Shown here: positions 1-11,262 of the stretch, piece after piece
Numbering within the stretch: position 1 is the stretch's first letter
How the letters are laid out: every line of letters begins with the position of its first letter
Source of the DNA: Neoceratodus forsteri
Lineage: Eukaryota; Chordata; Ceratodontiformes; Ceratodontidae
Direction of reading: 5' to 3'
Length of the DNA stretch: 64,000 nucleotides
NCBI GenBank assembly: GCA_016271365.2
Contig: CM028132.1
Coordinates: forward strand, 591,177,001-591,241,000
The notes under the pieces: model-generated
What the model saw: only the letters and a program-made list of their open reading frames with translations
Told to the model about the DNA's origin: nothing
Databases searched by the model: none
Program-made: the position numbers and the translations under genes

Positions 1-1143
1 AGGGAATAACGGTAGGCCTACGCACCTACCTGACGCTTATGTATGTCGATGACTTGCTCCTCCCTTTGGCTGATGCTTCCCGATCAATATCCCCCTTCAG
101 GTTCTCCTGGAATCCTTTGCCAAGATGTCAGGGCTCAGATTGAATCAATCCAAAATGGGGACGATGCCCCTGAATGGGCACTGTACCCAGCAAACAGTCC
201 TAGAGACATCTTACTGTGGGCCCCATCTGGGATCACCTATCTGGGTATCGTGATCCCCCAAAACTAGAAGACATGTGGGGAGTTAACATCCTCTTGCTAC
301 TGACCAGCACCAAGCTGAAGTTTGAGAGAGGAAAGCTTCTCCGGCTTACCCCAGTGGGGAAGATAGTGGCCTTTAAAATGGTGACAGCCCCCAGATTCTT
401 CTATCTTCTTTCCCACCTCCCAATCTTACCACCCAAGCAGTGGACACAGCCCATTGTTAAACTGGTTGGGGATCTACTCTGGGAAGGTCAAAACCCTGGT
501 TCAGTTGCAACAAGCTCCAGGCACACTGGTCCCAGGGGGGCTGGAACCTGCCCTGGATGGAGGGATACAAATGGGCCTTTCAATCCACACAGACTGCCCA
601 ATGGTTTAGAGAGCCCCAAAGGGAGGGCCTGCAATGGGTGGGGATGGACAGAAACCTGATGGGATGTCTTGACACCTCCTCCCTGGGGCCCTCAGGGTTC
701 ACTTAGCCAGGAGAACCCGAAGGCAGTGTCCCCCACCATAGAGGCCTCCAGGAAACTCTGGCACAATACGATGCATAAACTGGGTTTGGGCCTCCCACAT
801 GTTGCTTTTGACCCCCTCTGGCACAACACCCGCATTACCATAGACAATAACAGGATGGCATGGTCACAGTGGGGCTGCAGATGTATTCTGAGGGTAGGAG
901 ACCTTCTTGACCTCCCCAACCTGAGAGTGGCCTCCTTCCAGACACTGCAGGAAAGGTGGAACCTGCCCCAAGTGGACTTCTGGAGGTATCTGCAGTTGCC
1001 GGCAGCTCTTCATCCCCTGCTGGTGCAAGCCAGGCAGTCTTCTCCAGAGTGAACCCTCCAGGGCTGGCAGGATCAGCCAGAGGGCCTGGCCAGCCATATC
1101 TACTAACAACTCAGGGACACCCTTTTCTCTCAGTTCACTGAAG
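1..1143 (+). pseudogene. L1/Tx1-like ORF2 RT C-terminal part, frameshifted
   Basis: This is the end of the reverse transcriptase domain of the L1/Tx1-like element. The catalytic box reads L-M-Y-V-D-D-L-L from 36. Further RT/thumb segments are spread over at least three frames. One holds IRYLGIV-like and LLTSTKLKFERGKLLRLTP-like text, and a later one holds a W-L/P-rich segment around 940-1040. The enzyme would prime reverse transcription on nicked target DNA. Multiple frameshifts and stops exclude a working protein. Confidence 0.7.
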
Positions 1144-1163
1144 CAAAGGCCAAATGGGAGAAG

Positions 1164-1808
1164 ATGCTGCAATGTACCATCCTGGACTCCAGCTGGGAAC
1201 AGGCATGGACAGACTCACACAAATGGCTCAACGACACGCACAGCAGATTAATCCAAAACAAGATTGCCCACTCCTGGTACAAAAACCCTGCTGTTCTTTA
1301 CAAGGCTAAACTCCTCCCTTTAGACGGATGCTGGTGCTGCCTCGGCCCCAGGGCCGATTTGGTACACATCCTATGGTCCTGCTCCAAGATCCAAGCCATG
1401 TGGCAGCAGATGCACTGGGTAGCCTCAACAGCACTACAAATACCCATCCCGCAAGCCCCTGCCTTCTTTCTTCTAGGTCTAAAGAGTGATCTGCCATCTC
1501 TCGCTCCCCATGAGTATCGGTGGCTTGCCTTATTGGCCATTCAGACAAAGACAGCCCTGATCAGTAGCTGGCGATCTACTGTCTCACCTACTAGCAATGC
1601 AATACTAGCCTCCCTATCGAACCTGGCAGCCCTGGATAAAATCTCCCACCTCAGGAACAATCAGATGGCTCTGTTCCAGAAATGCTGGGGTCTGTACATC
1701 CAATACGTCAACCACACGGGATACCAGATGGCTATTTCCTTGCTTCAGGCTCTACCCAGTTTGTATGTCTGGGGTGGCATGGATGGTAAGAGTACTAGGG
1801 CATTGTGA
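1164..1808 (+). pseudogene. L1/Tx1-like ORF2 C-terminal Cys/His domain
   Basis: This open segment of 214 codons is the C-terminal domain of the L1/Tx1-like ORF2 protein. It carries the zinc-binding-like pattern C-W-C-C, then L-V-H-I-L-W-S-C (about 1329-1383), which matches the C-terminal cysteine/histidine motif of L1-type ORF2 proteins. The following W-rich stretch is also typical of this clade. The first Met is unlikely to be a true start, because coding resemblance continues upstream of it (about 1137-1163). The frame ends at a TGA at 1806-1808, before the long 3' UTR. Confidence 0.7.
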
Positions 1809-2566
1809 GGTGGGTGTACCTGTAACTACTGGAAGTACCTGTGTAACAGAGCACAAAGGCCCACCTAGATGTTGTGAGGGGGCCCAGAGAGAGATATATG
1901 TAACTACTCTAGATAACCATTGCATGTACCAGAAACCGCAGTACAGGATGTATACTTGAGACTGGTTGAATGCATTAGCTGGTATCCCTCTGAGAACTCT
2001 TTTCTTTGTGGACCTATGTTTTCTGTTTCAGGAGACAGCAGCTGCCTGGACCATAGGAACTGAGGACACTTCTACCTGAGGTCTGCAGCGGTGCCCTGCA
2101 AGAGTTGACAGACACTCAGCCAAGAAGGGGATTTAGTCCAGTCGCAGGTCTGGTCCGCTCAGCCTGTATCTGTGAGTACCTCTATGCTACCTCTGACCTA
2201 TAGGCACTTCTACCTTGCTTCCCTTTGCTCTTAGTCCATTATGATTGCTTCAAGGGACAGGACATCCCTTGGGATGTAAGATGGGGGCATTGTCACTTTA
2301 CTCAGATCTGGGCAGACTCCCCTATCAGTGTACGCTGGTGCCTAATTCTACTTAGTAGTTCTGACTTTCATGCAATGTATACCCTATAGCAAGTTATAGT
2401 TACTTAACACAAACTGTATTGTGGTTATGTCATCCCTATTTTTATCCCTCCCCTCTTCTCTCCTCCTCCCCAGTTTTCATTATCTGTACTAATTTTCAAT
2501 ACAATGTGTTGGACCTGGTTGTAACCTGTATAAGTTTGAAAATTAATAAAAATCTATAAAAAAAAA
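1809..2566 (+). other. 3' UTR and A-rich tail of the L1/Tx1-like LINE
   Basis: About 750 bp of non-coding sequence follow the ORF2 stop. They end in TTAATAAAAATCT and a run of A. The region 1810-2200 shows no clear coding similarity and might hold a small unrecognised insertion. The terminal T/C-rich stretch at 2435-2480 and the AATAAA at 2545-2550 fit a LINE 3' end. Confidence 0.55.
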
Positions 2567-2589
2567 TATAATGTATGTTAGCGGCTAGG

Positions 2590-2725
2590 CTTCTACCTGT
2601 GCCATCTCCTTCAGCACCCTGGGATGCAAATGTTTGGCCCTTAGCACTTATTTACCTTTAGTGCCATGAGCCCCCTTAGTACCATCTGTGGCAATATGTC
2701 CCATACACGTTTTCCTTTTGTGATC
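2590..2725 (-). mobile_element. Short CR1-like fragment (antisense)
   Basis: On the minus strand, 2600-2640 reads like the CR1 reverse transcriptase block normally spelled GPDGIHPRLLKE, here degraded to GPNICIP-like text followed by LKEMA in another frame. No other domain is visible. It is a small decayed remnant. The call rests on one motif only. Confidence 0.35.
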
Positions 2726-2980
2726 TAGTGTTATAGTGTCACTAATAGCTCCTAGATCCTTCTTCACTCAGGCAAAGTGGCTGTGTCATGGGGGTACAGC
2801 AGTTCTCCGCTACCTGTTAGAGTGGTGTCTTCCCCTACTTCAACGCACCCTGAGTCGGGTGCCAAGTCTAAAGTACCACCAAAACCAACTCTGCAGTTGA
2901 TCCAATCCTTCCTCTTGAGTTTCAGGGAGAGATTCACATGACCTTTAAAAAGGTCCATGGCAGTCTGGCTGAAATCTTGG

Positions 2981-3045
2981 GTCCAGTGGACACCATATGG
3001 TGTCAGAACCAGACCCAAAATGGCCACCAGGACTCAATGAGTTAA
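2981..3045 (-). mobile_element. TTAA-flanked MITE, degraded copy 1
   Basis: The minus strand matches the MITE at 36768-36859 over its inner part: a GTTAACTCAT start, then GTGGCCATTTTGGG, then GGTTCTGACACCATATGG. It has TTAA at 3042-3045. A perfect 16-bp palindrome GACACCATATGGTGTC sits at 2989-3004. The other end has lost its TTAA. The small size, TTAA edge and inverted ends suggest a piggyBac-type MITE; no transposase is present. Confidence 0.5.
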
Positions 3046-3084
3046 CACAAGACCTCCAACTATGGCCTGTGCTTGACTGATTAA

Positions 3085-3812
3085 TCCCTCTTATGCATGC
3101 CGAAATGCAAAACTAACAAAGGTTCTAGTGCTTTTGCCCACCATACTCCTCAGCAGTGGAACTCCCTTCCTGTAGACGTCCGCCTAGCACCCACACACGC
3201 TGCCTTTAAAAAAAGCACTCCGCCACTACCTCATCTCATCAATGCTCCTGCTTTAAACCTCCTTGGTACTTTGTCTTCCTCCCTTCCTGAAGTTCTTAAC
3301 CTGCTTTCTGCCACTATACCCCTGCAATATAAATCCTCCTTCGCCATGTCCCCAGCCTCACCCCCTACTTGCCTGACCAATATCTCTGAGACTTGCCCTG
3401 TTCCAAACCACAACCAATCTCACCTTTCCTATCCCCTGCATCCTACCCCCTCTGCATTTATTTTATTGTTTCATATCTTTAACATCTGTATGAAGTGTTC
3501 TCCTCTAGGAGTATACCTACAGTAGGTTTTAATTTTTGTATTTTGCTCTATATCACTGGTTGATTCCTTGCACGTTGTTTCTGCTCTACCAGCCTAAATG
3601 CGTTATCCCAATGCTATGACTGAAACTACATGTTCTGTACCCTGCTCTCAACACCTTGGATTTTGCTTATGCTGAATAACTTGATGTGTAATACCTTGCT
3701 GTATAACCTACTGTTGTATCTCTGTAATGCTTCCCTGGTCGTGCCTGACAATAGTCATCTCTATGGCTAGCGCACATACCCGGTAAACAAAAACTGAATA
3801 AAGTAAATCGAT
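3085..3812 (+). mobile_element. LINE A-family 3' fragment
   Basis: This is a 5'-truncated LINE. The open stretch 3097-3525 (142 codons) begins with the C-terminal LINE motif FAHHTPQQWNSLPVDVR, the family-typical end of the ORF2 protein. The 3' UTR runs to TACCCGGTAAACAAAAACTG and AATAAAG near 3805. That end resembles the LINE A tail at 12340-12387 and the CORE-SINE tail at 44640-44690. It is the same jockey-superfamily LINE as LINE A and LINE B. It is not functional, lacking both EN and RT. Confidence 0.65.
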
Positions 3813-4955
3813 GAAAAGCTGTGAGGAACAGGATTGAAGCTTCCACAAATAAAGTTTGAACTTTTTTATCTGGGAGAATTCTGACGCTGGAAGGCACAGT
3901 TATCACTTCTCTACATGAGCTGCTGGCTTGCATATAAAAATCGGAAACACACTAATAAAAATCCTGAGACTGGCTAGACTCTGCAGACTCGCCTACTGTT
4001 GGATTAAAATCTAAGGTGGAATGTATAATCTCTACAGTATTCTCACTGGAACATCCTTTAACTTCAGAATGTGTATTCTGACTTCGATTAAGATCTGCTA
4101 ATGGGAACTCGGGAACAAGTATATGCACATTCTCGTCACATCTCTTGGAATCGAATACTACAGCTTGCTAGATGGAAGGAAAAAGCAGGGAAGGGGACGG
4201 AGGGAACTGGAGATCAAGTAGGGCCTGCGGTGACAGTATAGCAGGGGGGAAAATGGGCAGACTGGATTAGCCAAGCAGTCTTTATCTGCCATCAAATTCC
4301 GTTTCTAACATGAATTTTTTCATCTGCTTACCACTTTAAGCAGATGCCTATTAGTACCACAAGGAGGCGGGTACAAGGATTACTTAGGGAATACGTTTGG
4401 AAGGACAGATGCTTCAAAACTAGCATCCTTTCTGGAGCACACATCAATACAGTAATGGGATGTGATGTGAAGGTGTGGGTGGGTGAGTAGAAGCACAAGT
4501 TGCACCCTTACAAACTTTTTTTTTTTTTTTAAATTACTGAACTTTCTGTCCCTGTTCATCCTGACTGGCCCCGATCAGTCCTGCCACTCTACCAAGCCCC
4601 ATCACCCGCTATCTCTAGGACTTACCTCCACTCTCCACTCCATGGTCCACCATGGATGAGCCCTCCTTAGGAAGGGCTGCTGGGGTCATGCCCTAACCCC
4701 CCCCATCCCGACAGAGCTGCAGTGTCGGTCTTGGAGTGGAAAGCCCACTTGGTGGTGCAGGGCCCACGGTGGGCAGAGAAAAGCATTCTGCTCGATTGAG
4801 AGGTTTTTCCCCATTTTCTTGCCCTGCCCACGGACACTGGGAAGAACTAGCCAATGCTGCATTAGTCATGCTGGCGTCCCCCCCCCCCAATCCTTGACTC
4901 CACCTTGCTAACAAATATTGCTGCTCCTCGACTCCACCTTGCACCACTACCTGTG
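3813..4955. other. Unassigned sequence
   Basis: I see no coding domain or clear element here. A poly-T run lies near 4518-4532 and C-runs near 4698 and 4878. The stretch 4690-4955 is GC-richer and could be the distal part of the antisense tRNA-SINE that starts at 5135, but I could not align it convincingly. Confidence 0.4.
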
Positions 4956-5135
4956 GTCAGTCAGTGACAGAACTGCAGCAGAGTCCAAACTCTCTCCCAC
5001 CCCAAGGCTGTTAGCATCCATGGGACGCTCAGCAATCCTCTCCCGGCTGGCCCTCCGATGACCCAGACTTGTTCCCGAACCCAGGTCACTGATGTCTGAA
5101 GCAGTAGTGCTACCACTGTGCCAGCCACAGCCTTA
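4956..5135 (-). mobile_element. tRNA-derived SINE (family S1), antisense
   Basis: Read on the minus strand, the head carries an A-box-like TGGCACAGTGGTAG and, about 35 nt on, a B-box-like GGTTCGGGAAC: an internal RNA polymerase III promoter. The following text (GGGCCAGCCGGGAGAGGATTGCT) resembles the body of the S1 copies at 5572 and 21889. It is a short, old copy. It is not a tRNA gene, because no cloverleaf with a 3' acceptor strand is evident. Confidence 0.6.
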
Positions 5136-5571
5136 CAAACTTCCAGCAGTGGACTGTCTCTGAAAGTTGCAATGAAAGTAGCTGTACTCCTAGTAGAATG
5201 AGCTCTGAGTCCAACTTTAAAAACCTTATTGGCCTGTGAACATTTTAGGTTTCTGTGACAAAGTGTTACCAGGAAGAAGCAAAATAACTCCATTCTAGTC
5301 TGTAATTGTGATCTGAACTGAGAAAGCTCTCAAGTTCCTATTAAAAACTGAAACTGAAATGGACACAAGGGACTGACTATGATCAGTTCCCAGAACCAGT
5401 AAAAAACCTACACTTAAGAAGCCGAGCCAGAATCAGAACAAATACAAGTCTAAAAAGGACAGTTTTCAAATTTTGGTTTGGCTTATTCAGTTTATAAAAG
5501 ACATGCCTCCAGGGCTCCGAGTTCCTATTTAAGAATTAACTTTAAATAATACAAACCATAAAACAAACAAT

Positions 5572-6165
5572 CGCTGGCCCGGTGGCACAGAGGGCTGAGG
5601 CACTGGATGCCACAGCTTGAACCCTAGCAGCCTGGGTTCCGGAGCGGACCGGGGTGCGGGGGCTGGCTGGGAAGGAGAGGATCAAGCGTCCAGGAGGACT
5701 GCTCTCCTCTCTAGGGTGGGATGGTGGTGGGACGCCTTGCTCCAGTAGTGGCCCCCGGTGGAGACCAGGGGCACTGCAGGCAGTGGCACAGGAGGGACAA
5801 AAATACCAAAACACAAGAAAAAATGCTCTGGATTGGCTGGATGATGGCATCCAGTTCGAGACACATCTAAACACTTCCTACCGGGTCAGCCCCTGCCTCG
5901 GCAACACCCGAGGCTGAAAAGAAAAACAGTGCGCTGGGCCACCCCTACCGGTGCTGTCCCCCTCGGGAAGAGGGGACCCACTCAGCGAAAGGTAACGCCA
6001 AGCTACCTCGAGGTAGGCTGCGATATGAGGTGGAAGGGCACCCGGCCAGGTTGGAGGGGGTGCAGGGAACCTAGGATGCCTGAAAGAGTGGCAAGATCCG
6101 GAGCCAGGAGGGGAGAAAATAGAATCTTAAAGAAAAACAAAAAAAAAAACACAATAACACTTGCT
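5572..6165 (+). mobile_element. tRNA-derived SINE (family S1), sense copy
   Basis: The head GGCCCGGTGGCACAGAGGG with GGCTGAGGCACTGGATGCC matches the 21889 copy and resembles the 5' half of a class II tRNA (Leu/Ser type). A B-box-like CTGGGTTCCGG follows at about 5629. The GC-rich body shares GGCTGGCTGGGAAGGAGAGG-like text with the other copies. The end is A-rich (6130-6160). A target duplication is not certain; an imprecise AAACAAACAAT / AAACACAATAAC pair flanks it. Open frames across it are not coding. Confidence 0.65.
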
Positions 6166-6956
6166 CAGCCTTACCGCAAATGTCTGAAATAAGAAATGCT
6201 CAGGAGCCTAATTTTAATTTGTGCTCTAACCCTTCTCTGCAGCTGCTGCACAGCTGCTCCCCACCCGCCCCCCAATCCCTCCCACCCTTAGGTGGTTTTG
6301 AATTTATAGCGAGACTTTATAACGTGTGTTGTAGGAGGTGTGTATACCTAGCTCCTCACTTTCTCATCAGCAGGTTATATTTTTTGACCAATAGAGGTCT
6401 CCATTTCATTGCTCTCTCAACACACAATTAGCTTGTTGGAATTTGGGCTCCCTGTTGTTCTTTTTTCCTTCCTTGCACCCTTATAACCTCCTCTCCCCTC
6501 TTAATTGAGCCAAGATGTCCCTACATATTAAATGCCTCCTCACTTTTTTCACCTTACTGGCCATAGACTCACTGGCACTAAACTTTGGGACCCCCTCTAT
6601 CTACTTTGCTGCCTCCCAAAATAACTTTGCTTACTCTTAATATGTTAGTACATAAATCCTCTACTCCGGTACCTTTAATGGGCCTCAGTAACAAACCTAT
6701 TGGGTTACTCCTTAAGTTCTTGATATGCAAGAAACTCACCCACTCTGGGGTGAGACTCTCGTTTGTTTGTGTTCGCCACAATTTGGATCATAACCTCTAT
6801 CCTTATCCCTATTTGGTTACACTGAGCCCAACCCTGGCCCTATGGGCAATAATCTAAATATACCAGTCTTATCCCATCTCTTGCCCCAGTCTCCAGGTAT
6901 ATCCTTTGCCCATCTCATCATCTGAAGTTTAACTGCAAATCTCCCTGAACTAGAAG

Positions 6957-7390
6957 CTTGAGTACTAATTAATAAACTTGATATTCTAGCCTTATCCAAA
7001 ACCTAGTTAAAGCCCTCAGTCCCTAACTCCTTATGTGCAATTCTAGGGTATAACATGCTTCAGGCCAACCGTCCCACCTCCAAAAGAGGAGGCGGCCTAA
7101 CTCTGTACTACAAATCCCACCTTAATGTGACCCTCACGCCAGGACATCTACTAAACAACTGTGAAGTGCTACATTCTCTCCTGCTCCTGGCAGGGTCGAA
7201 GAAACTCTGCATTTTAAATATCTACATATCCCCAAGAAACAACAGATTTGGTCTTGAGAAATTCATAGATCTAACACTAGCTGTGTCTTCGAAAAATGAA
7301 AACATCTGTCTATGGGACTTCAACCTAGACTGGCTCGTCCCAAATGTCTCTCACCTTGCATCAACTATCAGCAAGGCCAACTCAGCTTAA
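6957..7390 (+). pseudogene. LINE A endonuclease domain
   Basis: This is an APE-like endonuclease, the enzyme that nicks target DNA for target-primed reverse transcription. Visible family motifs are DILALSKT (from the SETWL box), SKRGGGLTLYYKS (from the GGG-hydrophobic box) and DFNLDWLV (from GDFN). LINE B has the same segment with GDFNLDW intact; here the Gly of GDFN is replaced, reading WDFN. A stop after SKT and a later frame loss make it a pseudogene. Confidence 0.7.
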
Positions 7391-8189
7391 CTTATCCTGT
7401 TTCCCACTAGGATCTCTCTCAATGGTTCCAGCCACACTCATAGACTGGATATTTACCAACAGGAAGGACTGATTTACCTCAGCTGGTGTCCTAGCTGACT
7501 ATCAGCAACCACTGTCACGTATATTGTGTGTGGGATGCCTCTCCCCCTTCTTATCAACCCAAAGTGTTAACTTTCTCAAACTCTGCTCTCCTTGACCCAG
7601 TTGCTCTTCTTCACAACCTTCGTCTAGTTGATTGGTCCCCCATTTTCATCACCAACAATATCAACCGTGCAACTAAATACTTTAACAATACCTTACTCTT
7701 TCTACAGAAAAGACATGTTCCTCTCTCTATGCATAGGGTAAAACCACAAAGTGGCTTAAGTGCCCACTCTTACAACCCCTAAAACTGATGGATAAGTTAT
7801 GGTTGAAATGGAAAACCTCCTCTCTACCCACTGACTATGAGAAGTATCGTGCTCTGTAAGAAGGAGATTGGATTGTCCAAAAGTACTTACTACTGTGAAC
7901 TCCTTTACCCCACTACATCTAATCCGAAGAAGTACTGGTCTCAAATTAATGAGATCCTAAGGAACAATAGGCCACAGACTCCAAGGGAAATTATGTCAAC
8001 TGTAATAACCCCATTACTGTTGGTAACACCTTTAACTCCTTCTTCCCCAAGCTTCCCGATATGTCTCCCTCCATATCCCTCGGCTCTCAGACATCAAATC
8101 TGGTTACTACTGATGCTCCCCACCTTTGAAGCAAGCTCCTGTTATGTGTCTGGAAGTCCTAAAATTGCTTAGAACTATTCCTATCCATG

Positions 8190-9288
8190 GCAGCGCAGGG
8201 CCTGATGGGACTTGAACCTAGGATCCCAAGACTGGCTGCCTTCATTTAGCAACCCCAGTTACTAGACTCTTTAACCTATCAATCTCCACCTCCACGGTTC
8301 CACAGGTATGGAAAACTGCCAGGACTATTCCTGTGTTCACAAAAGGTGACCCTAATGTTCTAACAAACTACAGGCCCACTGCTATTCTGACAACTCTTAG
8401 CAAATTACTTGAAATATTAATCCATGGCTACATCTCTGCATATCTCCTAAAGTTCAAAATTCAGTCTCCTGTCCAGCATGACTTTAGACCTGGACATAGC
8501 ACTACAGCTCTTACACAGTTCACCAGTGACGTTAAGCATAACATGGACAACGGATTTCTTTCCGGTGCTGTATTCATTGACCTCATCAGAGCGTCTGACT
8601 TGGTTAACCACCCTCTGCTATTAAGTAAACTCCAAATGCTAGGTGCAACTGGATCCACCTTATCCTGGTTTAACAGCTATCTCGACAATCATTTGCAGTC
8701 TGTCTCCTTCAGTAAAGTCCTCTTATCCCCTGCTGTCATCTCCTGTAGTGTCCCCCAAAGTTCAATACTTGCCCCTTGTTCTTTTCCCTTTTTATTAATG
8801 ATATTCCATTTCCTTCTACTCACTGTCGGACCATAATTTATGCTGATGACCTGGTCCTCTTCATTGCCTCTAGGTCTGTCGTTGACCCCAGTGATCAACT
8901 TTCATCCTCCTTTCATCATATCCAATTTTGGCTCTCTTCAAACTATCCAATCGTCAATCTATCCAAGACTCAGGCTATGCTCTTCGGATCATCTAGAAAA
9001 GTCTATACAGAGTTCACCCATCTGCAGGTCCAAGGCCTCGATGGGTCAGTCATAACAAATACAGACTCCTTTAAATACTTGGGAGTGACACTTGACCCTC
9101 CTCTTCACTTCACCTCGCATATTAATGAGGTTTGCAGGCATGTCAACTTGAAGATTGGAGTCGCATACAGTGTGTGTCACTCCCTTACCCCAGCTGCCAG
9201 GATTTCCGTAGCCCACGGTGTCCTGCTCCCTGGACTCAGATATGCTCTGCCTGTCCTTTCACAGGCCAACGCGAGTGGCTCTCCATAA
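8190..9288 (+). pseudogene. LINE A reverse transcriptase domain
   Basis: Two overlapping open pieces (8333-8836 and 8776-9288) together hold the RT palm. The first has NYRPTAIL, FRPGHSTTALTQF, VFIDLIRASDLVNH and a degraded VPQSSILAP. The second has IINDIPFPS-like text, YADDLVLF (catalytic Asp pair near 8838-8850), then FKYLGVTLDP and the thumb. One frameshift separates the two around 8780-8830. The catalytic pair survives, but the copy cannot make a full protein. Confidence 0.75.
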
Positions 9289-9781
9289 ATGGGATATCAC
9301 ATACAATAATATCTGCAGATTTGCTCTGTCAGCGCCTCACCCACCACTGTCTGCTCTACTCTTCCTTGAACTGGCTGACTCCTAATGACTTGCACTCCTA
9401 CACTTATAGATGCTTCATTGACTCCTTAACCCTGACCTGACTCACTTGGAGCTATGTTAAACCCTGTGACTTACTGTTGCTCCCTGAGGTCTTCTGTCTC
9501 TCCCCTGCTCTCCGTCCCTCTCTGCTCTACAAAGATGGGTGAGCAAGCTTTCTTCCACTTCGCTCCCAAATTCTGGAACTCCCTACCCTCCCCCCCCAAT
9601 TATTAAGTGTTCCACATCTCACAACACTTTCAAAAAAGTACTTTTCTCTCACCTGCGCACACTTGGCGCTTGCAGTTGCTCTTAATGCTTCTTCTGGCTT
9701 CCCTATTTGCTCAATGCCTACCTCGTCTGTATTATACTACTGATTTGGTGTACTACATGACCTGTCTCTGTTTTAAGTTAC

Positions 9782-9794
9782 ACACTCCTAAGTG
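9782..9794. repeat. PLE-1 target-site duplication, left copy
   Basis: The 13-bp sequence ACACTCCTAAGTG is repeated exactly at 12173-12185, bracketing PLE-1 within the 3' UTR of LINE A. Confidence 0.85.
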
Positions 9795-10191
9795 TACACA
9801 TAAACCACTCGCTTATTTCCGTTACATTGATGATTTGTTTATAATTTGGACAGAGGGCACTGACACACTTAAAGATTTTCACCAAGAACTTAATAACCTC
9901 CACCCAACTATAAAGCTTTCCCTAGAATATTCTGCCACAAGTGTACATTTTCTGGATACCACTGTCACTATTAAGGATGGTACCCTACATACCTGTCTTT
10001 ACAGGAAACCAACAGACAGACAGAGATACTTACACAAGAAAAGTAATCACCCGAGCCACACAAAGAAATCTGTTATATATAGTCAAGCACTTCGTTATCA
10101 CCGCCTCTGTTCAAATGAGGAAGACAGAGACACACATCTGGCGATGTTGAAAACACCTTTATTGAGCAGGGACACTCATCCAGGAAATTGA
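9795..10191 (+). pseudogene. PLE-1 reverse transcriptase, C-terminal part
   Basis: About 130 codons of PLE-type RT are present. The catalytic YIDD box (9823-9834) is intact, followed by LEYSATSVHFLDTTV, a signature of the PLE thumb, and YRKPTDRQ. The frame ends at a TGA at 10189-10191. The downstream linker (for example the HHPDLE-type text near 10285) lies in other frames. The upstream bases to 9607 belong to LINE A, so the true coding part begins at the element boundary. Confidence 0.75.
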
Positions 10192-10469
10192 CAGAGCAGT
10201 GGAACGTGCAACACAGGTCCCAAGAGAACAGCTGCTGCAATATAAGGAACGGATGACTACCAACAGAATACCCTTAGTAGTCACATACCATCCTGACCTT
10301 GAACTCCTACGTAAAGATTACTAAGGATCTCCATCCAATAATTAGTGAGGATGAAACCCTTAACGGTATTTTTCAAGAACTACCACTACTATCTTTTAAA
10401 CAACCACCTAATTTAGCCAACCTGATTATTAGGAGTCAACTTGAACCGAACAGAATACCATGACATAAT

Positions 10470-10886
10470 ATGGTACACTACCCTGTCATCAACGCACATG
10501 TAAGATATGTAACCTCATTTCCACTTCAGACCTGTGGTTACATCACAAAACAGACTATTCAGGATACAGGGAATTATACATGTACATCAAGTAATGTGGT
10601 CTATTTTATCCAATGCAAGAAATGTCCTCGCACAGGTTATGTGGGAGAGACAAGCCAACAACTCCGCACTAGAATGAATTCACACAGACATTCTATTAAT
10701 CACAAGATGATTGAGAAACCAGTAGCCCAGCACTTCTCCCAGGATGACCACTCAACCTCAGATATGTCTGTGATGGTCTTAAAAGGACATTTCAATAGTA
10801 CACAACAGAGACGGGCTTCTGAAATTAGACTTATTTTACTTCTCAATATGGTGGCAGATGGATTGAATATTGATGTTGGTACATGA
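10470..10886 (+). pseudogene. PLE-1 GIY-YIG endonuclease domain
   Basis: This open stretch of 138 codons is a PLE GIY-YIG nuclease. It has NVVYFIQCKKCPRTGYVGET (the GIY-YIG pair with the cysteine insert CKKC characteristic of PLEs), then LRTRMNSHRHSI with the catalytic Arg and HxxxH-like region, PVAQHFSQDDHS, and the end GLNIDVGT. It nicks target DNA for PLE integration. It appears intact as a domain, but is disconnected from RT by frame breaks. Confidence 0.8.
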
Positions 10887-11025
10887 CACATTATTCCACT
10901 TAAACTTACACAGACCTTTACTTTAAAAGATGGACATAAACAGTTTAGTTCTTCAGCAGGCCTTTGATTTTGTAAGTTTATGGTTATCTACATTGTTGAC
11001 TTTTCACCCAACACTGTGGTGAGTG

Positions 11026-11262
11026 CGTTTGAGTGTGTGTGTGTGTGTGTATACTTATGTATGTATGTGTGTTTTGTGTGTGTTGTGTTTTGTGTGTGTG
11101 GTATAGGTGTGTATGTGTGTTTTGTTTGTTGTCACGTGGTGTGGTGTGTGTGTGTGGAATGTGTTTGCTATATTTGTTGTGTGTTGTGGTTGTGTGGGTG
11201 TGCAGGTGTGTGTGTGGAAGTGTGGTGTGGTGTATGTACACACATATGTGTGGGTGGAGTGG
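11026..11262 (+). repeat. GT-rich simple repeat
   Basis: About 235 bp are dominated by GTGTGT on the plus strand, with interspersed T and A. It lies in the 3' UTR of PLE-1. The long cysteine/valine frames over it are simple-repeat translations, not genes. Confidence 0.9.

Larger units (their letters stand above)
1..2566 (+). mobile_element. L1/Tx1-like LINE, 3' portion
   Basis: This is the 3' part of a non-LTR retrotransposon of the L1/Tx1 group, cut at its 5' side by the window edge. The reverse transcriptase motif YVDD lies at 42-53. It is followed by frameshifted segments resembling the L1-type RT thumb (for example a KMVTAPRFFYLLSHLP segment around 378-420), then by a C-terminal domain with a cysteine/histidine motif, a 3' UTR, an AATAAA at 2545-2550 and a short A-rich tail ending near 2566. 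Several frame breaks mean it is a dead copy. The family assignment rests on the RT motif, the C-terminal Cys/His motif and the A-rich tail. L1 versus Tx1 subclade cannot be decided by eye. Confidence 0.8.
6230..9794 (+). mobile_element. LINE A, 5' segment (jockey superfamily, CR1/L2-related)
   Basis: This non-LTR retrotransposon is the sister copy of LINE B at 41.9-45.1 kb. In order it shows a pyrimidine-rich 5' region, an APE-type endonuclease (about 6960-7400), a linker, reverse transcriptase (about 8190-9290) and the C-terminal motif with F-W-N-S-L-P near 9570. It is cut at 9794 by PLE-1 and resumes at 12173 as a 3' UTR tail. Many stops and frameshifts show it is inactive. The 5' border is approximate, placed where similarity to LINE B fades. 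Placement within the jockey superfamily (Crack, Rex or L2 side) was not resolved. Confidence 0.7.

Noticed and set aside
5572..5660. tRNA gene
   Set aside because: The head resembles the 5' half of a class II tRNA with A- and B-box-like sites, but a full cloverleaf and acceptor are absent and the sequence recurs as a SINE.
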